A stretch of DNA of 64,000 bases from positions 1,054,001-1,118,000 of the forward strand of contig CAWIMW010000001.1 of the NCBI GenBank assembly GCA_963837365.1. Reading direction: 5' to 3'. Numbering within the stretch: the stretch's first letter is position 1; every line of letters starts with the position of its first letter. The position numbers were made by a program, and so were the translations under genes. Source of the stretch: CAWBXL01 sp963837365. GTDB lineage: Bacteria > Acidobacteriota > Terriglobia > Terriglobales > Acidobacteriaceae. The notes beneath the pieces were generated by a model. It saw only the letters and a list, made by a program, of their open reading frames with translations. It ran no database searches and was not told the origin of the DNA. Below are positions 8,840 through 17,543 of this stretch, one piece after another.

Positions 8840-9247
8840 TTAGGCAGCCCAATTTTGCACCTTCAGCCCAGGGACGCGCCGAAATTCTTTTTCATTATTG
8901 GTGACGAGACTCAACTCAGAGGCAATGGCATGGGCTGCGATCCAAAGATCATTATTCCCAATGATCTCCCCCTTCAAAGCGAGTTTATGACGGATCTCCC
9001 CGTAGACCTCCCCCGCGGCTTCGGGCAGAGCAAGGGCGGGCAACCAATGTAGAAGCTCGCGCAATCTCTCGAGAGCCAAGTCTGCCTGGGCGCTCTTGGC
9101 GGCTCCGTAGATCAGCTCTCCATAGGTGATTACCGAGAGCGCAGCTTCGCCCCGGCGCAACTTGCGAAAGCGGCGCAAAACTGGCTCAGGCCTTTGCTGG
9201 CGGATGTAAATGCAGATGTTGGTATCCAGCAAATAGCGGGGTTCCAT
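8840..9247 (-). CDS. vapC: VapC-type PIN-domain ribonuclease toxin
   Basis: 135 residues. MEPRYLLDTNICIYI carries the first PIN acidic residue, ITYGELIYGA the conserved Glu, and NDLWIAAHAIA the third acidic site. NNEKEFRRVPGL completes the fold. VapC toxins are Mg-dependent RNases that cut tRNA or rRNA and are held inactive by VapB. The ATG follows the vapB stop codon directly, with no gap, as expected for a coupled toxin-antitoxin pair. Confidence 0.92.
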   Translation of the reverse strand: MEPRYLLDTNICIYIRQQRPEPVLRRFRKLRRGEAALSVITYGELIYGAAKSAQADLALERLRELLHWLPALALPEAAGEVYGEIRHKLALKGEIIGNNDLWIAAHAIASELSLVTNNEKEFRRVPGLKVQNWAA

Positions 9248-9475
9248 CTACAGTCCCTTGCGATCTTGCGGATGATCGTCGCCGCGCTCAACGGTAAAAT
9301 CTTCCGGCAGCCCAGCCAAAAGGTCGAACGCTCGAGTCATATCCCCGGCCCTCTCCCGCAACACAATTTCATTACCCCGCCGGAAGATTTCAACTTCTTT
9401 ACTCTTGAACCGGAACTGCTTTGGCAGGCGCACGGCCTGGCTATTGCCGGAACGGAATACGCGTGCTGTGCTCAT
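9248..9475 (-). CDS. vapB: VapB-type antitoxin (SpoVT/AbrB fold)
   Basis: 75 residues. MSTARVFRSGNSQAVRLPKQ is the swapped-hairpin AbrB/MazE DNA-binding motif typical of VapB antitoxins. The C-terminal part (LLAGLPEDFTVERGDD) would wrap the toxin. It is the first gene of the vapBC pair and lies 15 bases downstream of the palindrome at 9491-9517, its probable autoregulatory operator. Confidence 0.9.
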   Translation of the reverse strand: MSTARVFRSGNSQAVRLPKQFRFKSKEVEIFRRGNEIVLRERAGDMTRAFDLLAGLPEDFTVERGDDHPQDRKGL

Positions 9476-9490
9476 GGGACTCTCCAGCGG

Positions 9491-9517
9491 TATGTATATA
9501 CATTAAGTATATACATA
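9491..9517. promoter_or_regulatory. Perfect 11-bp inverted repeat: vapBC operator
   Basis: TATGTATATAC, spacer ATTAA, GTATATACATA: the arms are perfectly complementary over 11 bases. The site lies just upstream of vapB on the minus strand and is strongly AT-rich against its surroundings, so it probably overlaps the promoter as well. VapB-type proteins bind such palindromes to repress their own operon. Confidence 0.8.
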
Positions 9518-9581
9518 GCTGGATGGCCGGGCAAGCTCCAAAAACACCACAAATGCGCTATCCTTTCCCCCTGAGGAAACT

Positions 9582-10361
9582 ATGCAAACCAAGATTCGCC
9601 TAGTCGCGCACTTTGCTGCCCTCCTGCTCTTAGCGTTCGCCGCCCAAGCGCAACAACCCGCCCCCGCCATCCCCTCCACCGGCTTCCCCGGACTGGACCA
9701 ATATCGAGCCTCCCGCATAGCCGTCTTCACCGACGACTACGGCCAGCTCCAGCGCTACCGCGGAGCCAATGGGGAACTGCGCGCCATGCCGGAGCAAAAA
9801 GGCCGCGTAGTATTCTTTGGCGACTCCATCACCGACATCTGGAAGCTGGAGAAATATTTTGGCAACAAGCCCTACGTCAACCGTGGCATCGGCGGGCAGA
9901 CCACGCCGCAAATGCTGGTGCGTTTCCGTCAGGACGTGATTGATCTGAATCCTAAAGTCGTCGTGATTCTGGCCGGCACCAACGATATCGCCGGCAACAC
10001 CGGGCCCATGCTGAATGAAGATATTGAAGCCGACCTTGCTTCGATGGCGGAACTGGCGCGGGTCCACGGCATCCGTGTAGTTCTCTCTTCCTTGACTCCA
10101 GTGCACAACTACACTGAGCGTTCCAAGGACTTCTTCGCGCAGCGGCCGCAGGAAAGAATTCTTGAACTCAACGGGTGGCTCAAAGACTACTGCGCCAAAA
10201 ATAAGCTTGTTTATCTCGACTACTTCAGCGCCCTGGTGGACGACAAGGGAATGATGAAGAAGGACCTGGCAGATGACGGCCTGCATCCCAATGACGCAGG
10301 CTTCAAAATCATGGCCCCACTGGCCGAAGTGGCGATTGCCAAGGCGATGGCGAGCAAGTAA
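9582..10361 (+). CDS. Secreted SGNH/GDSL-family hydrolase
   Basis: 259 residues with a signal peptide (MQTKIRLVAHFAALLLLAFAAQA). Block I is VVFFGDSITDIW (nucleophile Ser). Block II Gly lies in NRGIGGQTTPQMLVRF, block III is LAGTNDIAGNTG (oxyanion Asn), and block V is DDGLHPNDAGF (catalytic Asp and His). These enzymes are esterases, often deacetylating carbohydrates; the substrate is unknown. A GAGGAAAC ribosome site precedes the ATG. It diverges from vapBC. Confidence 0.88.
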   Translation: MQTKIRLVAHFAALLLLAFAAQAQQPAPAIPSTGFPGLDQYRASRIAVFTDDYGQLQRYRGANGELRAMPEQKGRVVFFGDSITDIWKLEKYFGNKPYVNRGIGGQTTPQMLVRFRQDVIDLNPKVVVILAGTNDIAGNTGPMLNEDIEADLASMAELARVHGIRVVLSSLTPVHNYTERSKDFFAQRPQERILELNGWLKDYCAKNKLVYLDYFSALVDDKGMMKKDLADDGLHPNDAGFKIMAPLAEVAIAKAMASK

Positions 10362-10410
10362 TGTTGACAACGCTGTCTGCCCGGCGGATATTTAAAGCAA
10401 TTTAAGAGCT

Positions 10411-11004
10411 ATGCAAATCTCTTTCCAGCTCACGCGCGACGAACTCAAGAGAGCTAAAGGCCAAGCTTATTATCGTCTGGAAAGCCGAGCAAAACGTTAT
10501 TTGGATTACGTTTCCATCGCGGCGGCATTTATTATGCTCGGCACGATGGTTTTGCTTCTCTACACCCATCACTGGCAAGCGTCTTGGAACATGCCGTGGG
10601 GGCTAGTTGGATTTTCGGTAGTTTTTTCTGTCGGCAGGTATCGAAAGCGCTATTCATGCACCGACTTGGATTACTCCGAGAGGCAAATCTTCGAAATTCA
10701 GGACGATGGCATTTACCGATCTACGTGGCCCGGTCAAAGAATCCGACTCCCATGGACAAAAATTGGTAAGTATGCCGAGACTGAGGATATGTTCCTCTTA
10801 GTGTCACCGTGGCCTTGGGGAACTGAACGTGAGCCGAAGGTTTCATGGCGTGCTTTGCCGTTTAGGCCTGTGTTGCTGGTTTTGCCTAAAACAGCATTTA
10901 GTTCCTCACAAATAGAAGAGTTTCGCAGCCTAACTCATAGCAAGCTGTCTGTATGGGCCAAGAATCGCGGCCTGCGGTCGCAATTGCTCGGCACCCAGAC
11001 ATAA
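10411..11004 (+). CDS. YcxB-like two-TM membrane protein
   Basis: 197 residues. Two hydrophobic segments at about residues 33-52 and 58-72 are followed by a cytoplasmic beta-rich domain with FEIQDDGIYRSTWPGQRIRLPWTKIGKYAET and a late FSSSQIEEFRSL helix. This is the arrangement of YcxB/YcxB-like proteins, whose function is not established. It lies 49 bases after the SGNH hydrolase gene on the same strand and may be cotranscribed. Confidence 0.65.
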   Translation: MQISFQLTRDELKRAKGQAYYRLESRAKRYLDYVSIAAAFIMLGTMVLLLYTHHWQASWNMPWGLVGFSVVFSVGRYRKRYSCTDLDYSERQIFEIQDDGIYRSTWPGQRIRLPWTKIGKYAETEDMFLLVSPWPWGTEREPKVSWRALPFRPVLLVLPKTAFSSSQIEEFRSLTHSKLSVWAKNRGLRSQLLGTQT

Positions 11005-11051
11005 GAATTAAGATCCCAAGTTTTCAAGGTTGCATACTTGTCACTAAGCCA

Positions 11052-12104
11052 TCATCGCTTAAACGAAAAATTCAATCCTGTAGTCAACAGGATGTCATTC
11101 TGCCGGGTGCCCACCGGCGGATTGGTCACATAGATATCCCCAAACGAATTCTGCCATCCCAGCCACTGATTGATCTTAGTCACCGTCCCAAAGTTGAACG
11201 TAGCCCGGTATTCGCCGGTCTCACTCAAGTTGGGATAGAAATACAGCTTCTGCGTGAGCGCCGTGGACTCCCCCAGCTTGGTCGCAAGTTCCTCTCCCAA
11301 AGTGAGTCCCGCAACATTGCGGCTAAAGGTGTCATATTTCTCGCGGGTATAGTTTCCGCCGCTGAGGAGGTCTAGCGTTGTGCTCTCCCGCTTGATTGCG
11401 TGAAATCCCAAACCTCCGCTGAACACTGAGCGTAAATCAAGTTCCTGCAAAGCATCCGTCTGAAAATCCGCGGCCCCAAAACCAAACATCCGCGAATCAA
11501 AGTTGTGGTCGTAACGGACCCCGCCCTGGACGGCATTTGCGGTGATGTTCGGCACTGCGGCGGGAGCATCATTGGTGGCATAGACCGAGTTGGTATACAG
11601 CCCCAAGTGATCATGTTGAGTTTTGCGGTCTGCGGTAAAAGCCAGCCCCAGATTCTTGGTTTCGCTATTGCCCCGCGTTAGAGCAAAGCTGACATTCACT
11701 CCGCCCGTCCAGGCGTGGAACCAGTCGGGATGCAACGTCTGTTCATAAGCCGCCTGCTCGCGCTGATTGCGAATCAGCAGAACAGACTCCTTCGCGACCG
11801 CGACCTGACCTTGGTCGGTTGTCTGAACATCAATCTTGCCGTCTTCGGTCTTAACCGGCCCCAAAGCGCTCTGCCCGTCTTTCGACTCAACATGCAATGG
11901 GGCGGTCGAGTTCAATTCCTGGATGGCCTCCCATTGCACCGAGACTTCACCGGCAAACTCGGTCTTGATTACCAATTTTTTCCCGTCTGACTTGACGACC
12001 GTTCCAGTCAGCCGGTCCCCATTCTTGAGGACTACCTGATCGGCAAGGGCGAATTGCGAAAAGAGAATGGCAGTCAGCAACACTGTGCTTAGTGATTTGT
12101 ACAT
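11052..12104 (-). CDS. DUF481 outer-membrane beta-barrel protein
   Basis: 350 residues with a signal peptide (ends ...FSQFALADQ). Residues 25-110 are an SH3/Sm-like segment (VVLKNGDRLTGTVVKSDGKKLVI). The rest, from VNVSFALTRGNSETKNLGLAF onward, is a DUF481/YdiY-type porin-like barrel with alternating strands, ending in LNFSFKR with the terminal aromatic pattern of outer-membrane proteins. The family is linked to salt or acid stress in Proteobacteria without a defined activity. Transcription is convergent with the YcxB-like gene. Confidence 0.82.
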   Translation of the reverse strand: MYKSLSTVLLTAILFSQFALADQVVLKNGDRLTGTVVKSDGKKLVIKTEFAGEVSVQWEAIQELNSTAPLHVESKDGQSALGPVKTEDGKIDVQTTDQGQVAVAKESVLLIRNQREQAAYEQTLHPDWFHAWTGGVNVSFALTRGNSETKNLGLAFTADRKTQHDHLGLYTNSVYATNDAPAAVPNITANAVQGGVRYDHNFDSRMFGFGAADFQTDALQELDLRSVFSGGLGFHAIKRESTTLDLLSGGNYTREKYDTFSRNVAGLTLGEELATKLGESTALTQKLYFYPNLSETGEYRATFNFGTVTKINQWLGWQNSFGDIYVTNPPVGTRQNDILLTTGLNFSFKR

Positions 12105-12173
12105 GGATTGACCTTACAGGAAATCTCGACACAAAAAAAATCGTGGTGCGGGCATCACGGTTGACAGCGGTGT

Positions 12174-12202
12174 AGGCTTACCTGACCTAAGCAGACTATA
12201 AT
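12174..12202 (+). promoter_or_regulatory. Probable sigma-70 promoter of moaA
   Basis: A perfect TATAAT box at 12197-12202. The -35 region at the right distance (around AGGCTT, 12174-12179) matches consensus poorly; the TTGACA at 12161 is too far upstream. Transcription would begin near 12209, just before the structured leader at 12232. Confidence 0.5.
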
Positions 12203-12231
12203 AAACAAAGTTTCCGACCGCCACGAACCTT

Positions 12232-12356
12232 GGGACACACTCTGGTTCCGGCGGCGAGGGACGTGGTTTTGTCCCGAGGGTGCAGGTGGAAACACATGCG
12301 CCTCCCGTGTTTGGAAAGGAAACGCAGGCCGGAATTTTCTTCCTGCCAGTGTCTCC
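12232..12356 (+). ncRNA. Moco-type riboswitch candidate in the moaA leader
   Basis: The leader folds on paper into a multi-branched structure. The outer stem is GACAC (12234-12238) with GTGTC (12349-12353). The next stem is GGTTCCGGC (12244-12252) with GCCGGAATT (12328-12336). Inside are three hairpins: GGGAC/GTCCC, a GTG-GAAA-CAC tetraloop helix, and GTGTTT/AAACGC around GGAAAGG. The segments CCTCCC and GGAAAGGAAACGCAGGCCGG resemble conserved parts of the Moco RNA motif as I remember it. Location directly before moaA supports molybdopterin-cofactor feedback control. A covariance-model match has not been made. Confidence 0.65.
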
Positions 12357-12385
12357 TTTCCTGTTTGTTCCGAATCAAATTGCTA

Positions 12386-13378
12386 ATGTCCGCGCTCACC
12401 GACAAATTCGGCCGTCCCATCACCGATCTGCGGATTTCCATCACAGATCACTGTAATTACAAGTGTGTTTACTGCCGGACAGGGAATGAAGGTGCGCTTT
12501 ACAGCGATTTGCCATTCGCCGATTACCTGCGCATGGCGCGCGTGCTGGTCGAACTGGGAATCAGAAAAATTCGTCTGACCGGTGGCGAGCCCTTGTTGCG
12601 TAAAGGAGTAGTTGAGTTCGTCCGCGAATTGGCCGGGCTGCAAACGATCGACGGTGAATGTTTAGACATCGCGCTTACCACCAACGGCGATCTCCTTGCG
12701 GAAATGGCACAGCCGCTGAAAGATGCTGGGCTTGGTCGGATAACAGTTTCGATGGATGCGGTCGATCCCGACCGTTTCGCCCGCATCACTCGCGTTCCCA
12801 AAGGATTTGACAATGTGCTGGCCGGCATCCGTGCCGCCCGCCACGCCGGATTGTGGCCCGTCAAAGTCAACTGTGTACTGATGCGCGGCTTCAACGAAGA
12901 CCAGATCATCCCCTTTGGCATGTTTGCCCGCGAAGAAGGTGTCATCGTGCGCTTCATCGAATTCATGCCGCTGGAAGAAGGGCGTACCTGGTCGCCTACG
13001 ACCGTGGTCACTCTCGACGAAATCGTAGCGCGCATGGCCGAGTACCGCCCGCTGGTCGAAATTCCCCATGCCCGCAGCGAGACCGCCCGCCGCTACCGAT
13101 TTGACGACGGCATCGGAGAAATCGGCATCATCGCCCCCGTCTCTCACCCCTTTTGCGGGCACTGTAGCCGCATCCGCATTACCTCGGACGGCAAAATTCG
13201 TACCTGCCTGTTCTCGGTCTGGGACCACGATCTTCACGGACTCATGCGCCGAGGAGCTTCCGACGAAGATCTGGCCGAATTCGTGCGCGGCGTAGTCCAG
13301 AAGAAAGAAGAGCGTCATCACATCGGCGAGCCGGATTTTGTGCCCGCTTCACGGACCATGGTGCATATAGGCGGTTAA
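12386..13378 (+). CDS. moaA: GTP 3',8-cyclase MoaA
   Basis: 330 residues from the ATG at 12386; the frame stays open upstream to 12230, but that part is the structured leader. ITDHCNYKCVYCR is the radical-SAM 4Fe-4S motif near residue 25, and LTGGEPLLR the SAM-binding GGE motif. CGHCSRIRITSDGKIRTCL is the C-terminal second 4Fe-4S site. The protein ends in IGG, the GG tail required in MoaA. It catalyses the first step of molybdenum cofactor synthesis, from GTP to 3',8-cH2GTP. No other moa gene is in the window. Confidence 0.95.
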   Translation: MSALTDKFGRPITDLRISITDHCNYKCVYCRTGNEGALYSDLPFADYLRMARVLVELGIRKIRLTGGEPLLRKGVVEFVRELAGLQTIDGECLDIALTTNGDLLAEMAQPLKDAGLGRITVSMDAVDPDRFARITRVPKGFDNVLAGIRAARHAGLWPVKVNCVLMRGFNEDQIIPFGMFAREEGVIVRFIEFMPLEEGRTWSPTTVVTLDEIVARMAEYRPLVEIPHARSETARRYRFDDGIGEIGIIAPVSHPFCGHCSRIRITSDGKIRTCLFSVWDHDLHGLMRRGASDEDLAEFVRGVVQKKEERHHIGEPDFVPASRTMVHIGG

Positions 13379-13478
13379 ACCAGCCGCTATCCCACGCTCA
13401 ATTCCCATTGGCAAATGCAGGGTGCTGGAGTATGCTTCGGCAGCAACCGGGCCCCCATCTTCTAAGAGGTCGCGATCA

Positions 13479-16196
13479 ATGAAAAGCCGAAAGGCTTCTT
13501 CTGGCTCACACGGTTCTGCGAAAACATCAGTCATAAAGCCCAAACCCAATCTGGTGACCGCGGCAGATTACCGGCTGCTCATCGAAACGTTTCCTCAATG
13601 GGTCTGGATGGCGGACGCAGCGGGCTCAACGACCTTTTGCAACCGCTATTGGTATGAGTTTTCCGGATTGAGTGTAGAGCAGACCTTCCGCAATGAGTGG
13701 GTAACGCTTTTGCATCCGGATGACAAAGAGCGTGCCCGCCAAATTTGGGAAAACGCGCTGGCCTCCGGCAAGGCTTATGAATCCGAGTTCCGCTACAAAC
13801 GCGCCAAAGATGGGAAATATCGCTGGCACCTGGCCAAAGGGATCCCACTCAAGAACGCCAACGGGAAGGTGGAAAAATGGATCGGTTTCGGTATTGATAT
13901 CCACGATTCCAAAACTGCCGAAAATGACCTTGCAGACCGGGAGGCCCGCCTGCTTGCGATCGTCAACACCGGGCCGGAATGCATCAAAGTGCTTGCCGAA
14001 GATGGGACCCTGCTGGAGATGAACCAATCCGGCCTTGCTATTTTGGAGGCAGACTCCGCCGCCGATGTGATCGGCAAGAAGCTGATCGAGAAGGTTGTGG
14101 ATAAGCCATACCATCAGGCTTTTCACGATCTCAATCAAAAAGTATTTCAGGGCGAAGGCGGGACCTTGAGTTATGAAATCACAGGATTGAAAGGTTCGCA
14201 TCGTTGGCTTGCGACCCACGTAGCACCGCTGAAAGACAAGACCGGTAAAATCTGGGCCGCGCTGGGAATCACTTGGGACATTACTCAACAAAAAAAAGCG
14301 GAAGATGAGCTGCGCGCCAGCGAGGCAAGATTCCGCGCTCTGCTTGAACACAGCAGCGATGCTGTAGCCCTGTTCGATGCCGATTGGAGAGTTGTGTTTA
14401 GCTCCGCTTCCACTGAACGGGTCCTTGGTTTCCAACCGAACGAGCTTGTGGGCCGGGCTGCATTTGAATTTGTCCATCCCGAGGACCAGTTATTGGTGCA
14501 CCAGCGATTTCAGGAAGTGCTCCAACATCCGCATACAACCGTTACGGTACGATCACGGGTCAAAACCAAAGCTGGAGCCTGGCGGGTTCTTGAAGGGCAG
14601 GTTACGAACCTGCTCCTCGATCCCAACGTAAAGGCCATCGTTAATAATTTCCGGGATATCACGGAAAAGCTCCAAGTCGACGAGGCGCTGCGCGGATCAG
14701 AAGAGCGGTTCGTCAAGGCTTTTGAATCCAGCCCCCTGCCCATCATCATCACCACCCGCCCCGATAGCCGATATCTCGATGTCAATGATGCCGCTCTCGA
14801 ATTATCGGGCTACAGTCGAGAAGAGGTAATCGGCCGTACTGTAGATGAGCTAAATTTATGGGCGGAGCCGGAAGACCAGAATAAATTTATTCAAATACTG
14901 AAAGAATCCGGCGCGGTAAAAGGGTTACAAACGACCTTGCGCACGCGCCAGGGAGAAATCCGGCAAGTCGAACTTTTTGCCGACTTGATTGAACTAGGCG
15001 GATCCTCCTGTGTACTCGCAATTGCCCGCGATATTACTGAATCCCTGAAGATGGAAGCCCAATTTCGCCAGGCCCAGAAGATGGAGGCCGTGGGAAGGCT
15101 GGCCGGCGGTGTGGCCCACGACTTTAACAACATGCTGGCTGTAATCGTCGGCTACATCCAACTTCTGCAAGACCGCCTCGACCCAGCCGACGCCGGACAA
15201 AGACACATCGAGCAAATCAGGAAGGCATGTGAAAGAGCAGCCGGGCTCAACCGCCAACTTCTTGCCTTCAGCCGCAAGCAAGTCGTGCAACCCAGGATCC
15301 TGAATCTCAATGCGGTAGTAAACAATTTGAGCAAAATGTTGCTGCGGATGATTGGCGAAGATATCACCCTATCCATGGTCCCCGGTGCACCTCTCGGCAG
15401 CGTCAAAGCCGATCTGGGTCAGATCGAGCAAGTTCTGATGAACCTCGCGATCAATGCGCGCGACGCCATGCCGCATGGGGGAAAGATCGTGATTGAGACC
15501 GCAAATGTCGAATTAGAGGAAGATCATGCCCAACATCAGCCCACGGTAATCCCTGGTTCGTATGTCATGCTTTCCGTCCGCGATACAGGCACCGGCATGG
15601 ATGATCCCACCATGGCGCGAATTTTTGAACCGTTTTTCACTACCAAGGGCCCAGGCAAAGGTACTGGCCTGGGTCTCTCAATGGTTTACGGGATCGTGAA
15701 GCAGAGCAACGGCTATATTTGGGTGACCAGCCAGCCTGGAGAAGGTGCAAGCTTCAAACTTTATTTTCCGCGAGTCAATGAAGCCGCCGCACCGCTCATC
15801 ATACAGCGCTTGGAACCTCCGGCTGCGAAGGGTTCAGAAACAATCCTGGTAGTAGAGGATGATCCATCTCTGCGCGAGCTAGTGGTTGATCTATTGGAGG
15901 AAAGCGGCTACAAGGTTGTAGAAGCCGTAGATGTTGAAGCGGCGCTTGATCTTGCCCAGAAAAAGAAGACCATCCATCTACTCCTTACCGATGTGATCAT
16001 GCCTACCATGAGCGGAGGTGATCTCGCCGCCCGCCTGAAGATGTTGCGGCCCGAATTGAAGGTCCTGTTCATGTCAGGATACTCTGGCGACCTAGTCGCG
16101 GAGCACGGCATTCTCGAAGCAGAAACCAATCTGCTGGAGAAGCCTTTCACCAAGCACGATCTGGTAAGCAAAGTGCGCGCCGTTCTCGACAATTGA
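13479..16196 (+). CDS. Four-PAS hybrid sensor histidine kinase with receiver
   Basis: 905 residues from the ATG at 13479, which follows AAGAGGTCGCGATCA; a GTG at 13422 would add 19 residues. About four PAS domains span residues 30-530 (for example LLIETFPQWVWMADAAG, LLEHSSDAVALFDADW, AFESSPLPIIITTRPDS). The HisKA domain has LAGGVAHDFNNML with His about residue 547. The HATPase shows NLAINARDAMPHGG, DTGTGM and GTGLGLSMVYG. The receiver has LVVEDDPSLREL and phospho-acceptor Asp about residue 838 (LLTDVIMP). No membrane segment is seen, so it is a cytoplasmic sensor. It has no DNA-binding output domain. Confidence 0.92.
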   Translation: MKSRKASSGSHGSAKTSVIKPKPNLVTAADYRLLIETFPQWVWMADAAGSTTFCNRYWYEFSGLSVEQTFRNEWVTLLHPDDKERARQIWENALASGKAYESEFRYKRAKDGKYRWHLAKGIPLKNANGKVEKWIGFGIDIHDSKTAENDLADREARLLAIVNTGPECIKVLAEDGTLLEMNQSGLAILEADSAADVIGKKLIEKVVDKPYHQAFHDLNQKVFQGEGGTLSYEITGLKGSHRWLATHVAPLKDKTGKIWAALGITWDITQQKKAEDELRASEARFRALLEHSSDAVALFDADWRVVFSSASTERVLGFQPNELVGRAAFEFVHPEDQLLVHQRFQEVLQHPHTTVTVRSRVKTKAGAWRVLEGQVTNLLLDPNVKAIVNNFRDITEKLQVDEALRGSEERFVKAFESSPLPIIITTRPDSRYLDVNDAALELSGYSREEVIGRTVDELNLWAEPEDQNKFIQILKESGAVKGLQTTLRTRQGEIRQVELFADLIELGGSSCVLAIARDITESLKMEAQFRQAQKMEAVGRLAGGVAHDFNNMLAVIVGYIQLLQDRLDPADAGQRHIEQIRKACERAAGLNRQLLAFSRKQVVQPRILNLNAVVNNLSKMLLRMIGEDITLSMVPGAPLGSVKADLGQIEQVLMNLAINARDAMPHGGKIVIETANVELEEDHAQHQPTVIPGSYVMLSVRDTGTGMDDPTMARIFEPFFTTKGPGKGTGLGLSMVYGIVKQSNGYIWVTSQPGEGASFKLYFPRVNEAAAPLIIQRLEPPAAKGSETILVVEDDPSLRELVVDLLEESGYKVVEAVDVEAALDLAQKKKTIHLLLTDVIMPTMSGGDLAARLKMLRPELKVLFMSGYSGDLVAEHGILEAETNLLEKPFTKHDLVSKVRAVLDN

Positions 16197-16275
16197 CTTC
16201 CCTGCAAATTACCCGTTGTGACGCGATTGGCGCTCCGTTTTATGACTGATCCAGGCCCCTCGGCATCCTCCTGGA

Positions 16276-16303
16276 TTGTCCTTGTCCGCGGAAACTTTAT
16301 AAT
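16276..16303 (+). promoter_or_regulatory. Promoter giving a possibly leaderless mRNA
   Basis: TTGTCC at 16276-16281, a 16-base spacer, and TATAAT at 16298-16303. The ATG of the next gene is at 16310, seven bases after the -10 box, which puts the expected transcription start at or next to the start codon. No Shine-Dalgarno sequence lies between them. Confidence 0.55.
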
Positions 16304-16309
16304 CCCCAG

Positions 16310-17533
16310 ATGGATGACGTATCCCACTATCAGGCAGGCAGAGTCACACAGGCCCTGGATCCTAAAGCCTTATACCTGAGCCTTCACCACGTAACCATTT
16401 TCGTCAAAGACCTGGACAAAAGCCTCCTCTTCTATGTAGAGAAGCTCGGCTTCAACCTGATAGTCGACGCCAAGTTTGAAGGGGGGCGATGGATTGCCGT
16501 AGCCCCGCCCGATGGTTCCACCAACCTAGGCTTGGTGAATCCCGCACCAGAAACCCCCGAGCACAAATTAATCGGGCGGGGCAGCAACGTAGTCTTTCTC
16601 ACCGAAGACGTGCCGGCAAAATACGAACAATGGCTTAGGCGGGGAGTTCGTTTCCAACACCCACCGGTGCAGCCATTGTGGGGAGGTACATTCACAACGT
16701 TTGAAGATATAGATGGAAACTCGTTCGCATTGGTGGGACGCGACGAGATGACCCAACAAATCGAACAGGAACGCCGCACACGTGCTGAGAGACAGGAAAG
16801 CGAACGCCGTAATGCGCAGGAACTAGCCATCGCCAAGCAGGTCCAAGCCAGGCTCTTTCCCCAGACTCTTCCCCTGCTCAAAACCTTGGACTACGCCGGC
16901 ATCTGCATCCAGGCACGCCAAGTAGGTGGGGATTACTACGATTTTCTGCATCTAGGCCGCGAACGGTTAGGGCTGGTCATCGGGGACATCTCAGGCAAGG
17001 GAATTGCCGCCGCGTTACTGATGGTGAATCTGCAAGCCAACCTACGCAGTCAGTGTACGGCGTCGGATGAGCCGCAGCCCTTGTTGCGCTCGGTGAACAA
17101 TCTTTTTTACGAAAATACGACCGACAGTTCGTATACCAGCCTGTTCTTCACTGAGTACGACGACAAATCCCGCCGCCTGCGTTATGCCAATTGCGGACAT
17201 CTTCCCGCGCTGCTCCTGCGCAGCGATGGCACGCTGGAAAAACTGGATTCCACCTGTATGGTCCTCGGACTCTTTAAAGAATGGGATTGTTACATGGGGG
17301 AACGCCGCCTGCATCCGGGAGACACCCTGGTTCTATACACCGACGGCGTCACCGAGTCGTTTGACGATTCCGGAGAAGAGTTTGGGGAAGATCGCCTGAT
17401 CGAGGCCGTCAAGCGCGGAAGGGAGTTGTCAGCCCGCGAATTAGGTACTGCAATCGTGCGCGAAGTCCAACAGCACAGCCCCAACGGCCAATATGATGAC
17501 ATCACCTTGATTGTTGCCAAGTGCCGGCAATGA
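16310..17533 (+). CDS. VOC (glyoxalase) domain fused to SpoIIE/RsbU-type phosphatase
   Basis: 407 residues. Residues 20-145 form a VOC/glyoxalase-bleomycin-resistance fold (LHHVTIFVKDLDKSLLFYVEKLGF, FEDIDGNSFALVGRD). A helical linker rich in Glu, Arg and Gln (residues 146-180) follows. The rest is a PP2C-like SpoIIE domain: AKQVQARLFPQ, GGDYYDF, VIGDISGKGIAAALLM, YANCGHLPALLL, LYTDGVTESFDDSGEEFG and DDITLIVA. The metal-binding Asp residues are present. SpoIIE phosphatases usually dephosphorylate anti-anti-sigma factors. The VOC domain could be a ligand sensor; that is inference. It lies 113 bases after the hybrid kinase gene. Confidence 0.9.
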   Translation: MDDVSHYQAGRVTQALDPKALYLSLHHVTIFVKDLDKSLLFYVEKLGFNLIVDAKFEGGRWIAVAPPDGSTNLGLVNPAPETPEHKLIGRGSNVVFLTEDVPAKYEQWLRRGVRFQHPPVQPLWGGTFTTFEDIDGNSFALVGRDEMTQQIEQERRTRAERQESERRNAQELAIAKQVQARLFPQTLPLLKTLDYAGICIQARQVGGDYYDFLHLGRERLGLVIGDISGKGIAAALLMVNLQANLRSQCTASDEPQPLLRSVNNLFYENTTDSSYTSLFFTEYDDKSRRLRYANCGHLPALLLRSDGTLEKLDSTCMVLGLFKEWDCYMGERRLHPGDTLVLYTDGVTESFDDSGEEFGEDRLIEAVKRGRELSARELGTAIVREVQQHSPNGQYDDITLIVAKCRQ

Positions 17534-17543
17534 GTGAGCCCGG

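Noticed and set aside
12161..12202. TTGACA at 12161 as the -35 of the moaA promoter
   Set aside because: The distance to TATAAT at 12197 is 30 bases, far beyond the usual 16-18.
12230..12385. N-terminal extension of MoaA
   Set aside because: The frame is open but the sequence folds as a structured leader and the residues are not MoaA-like.
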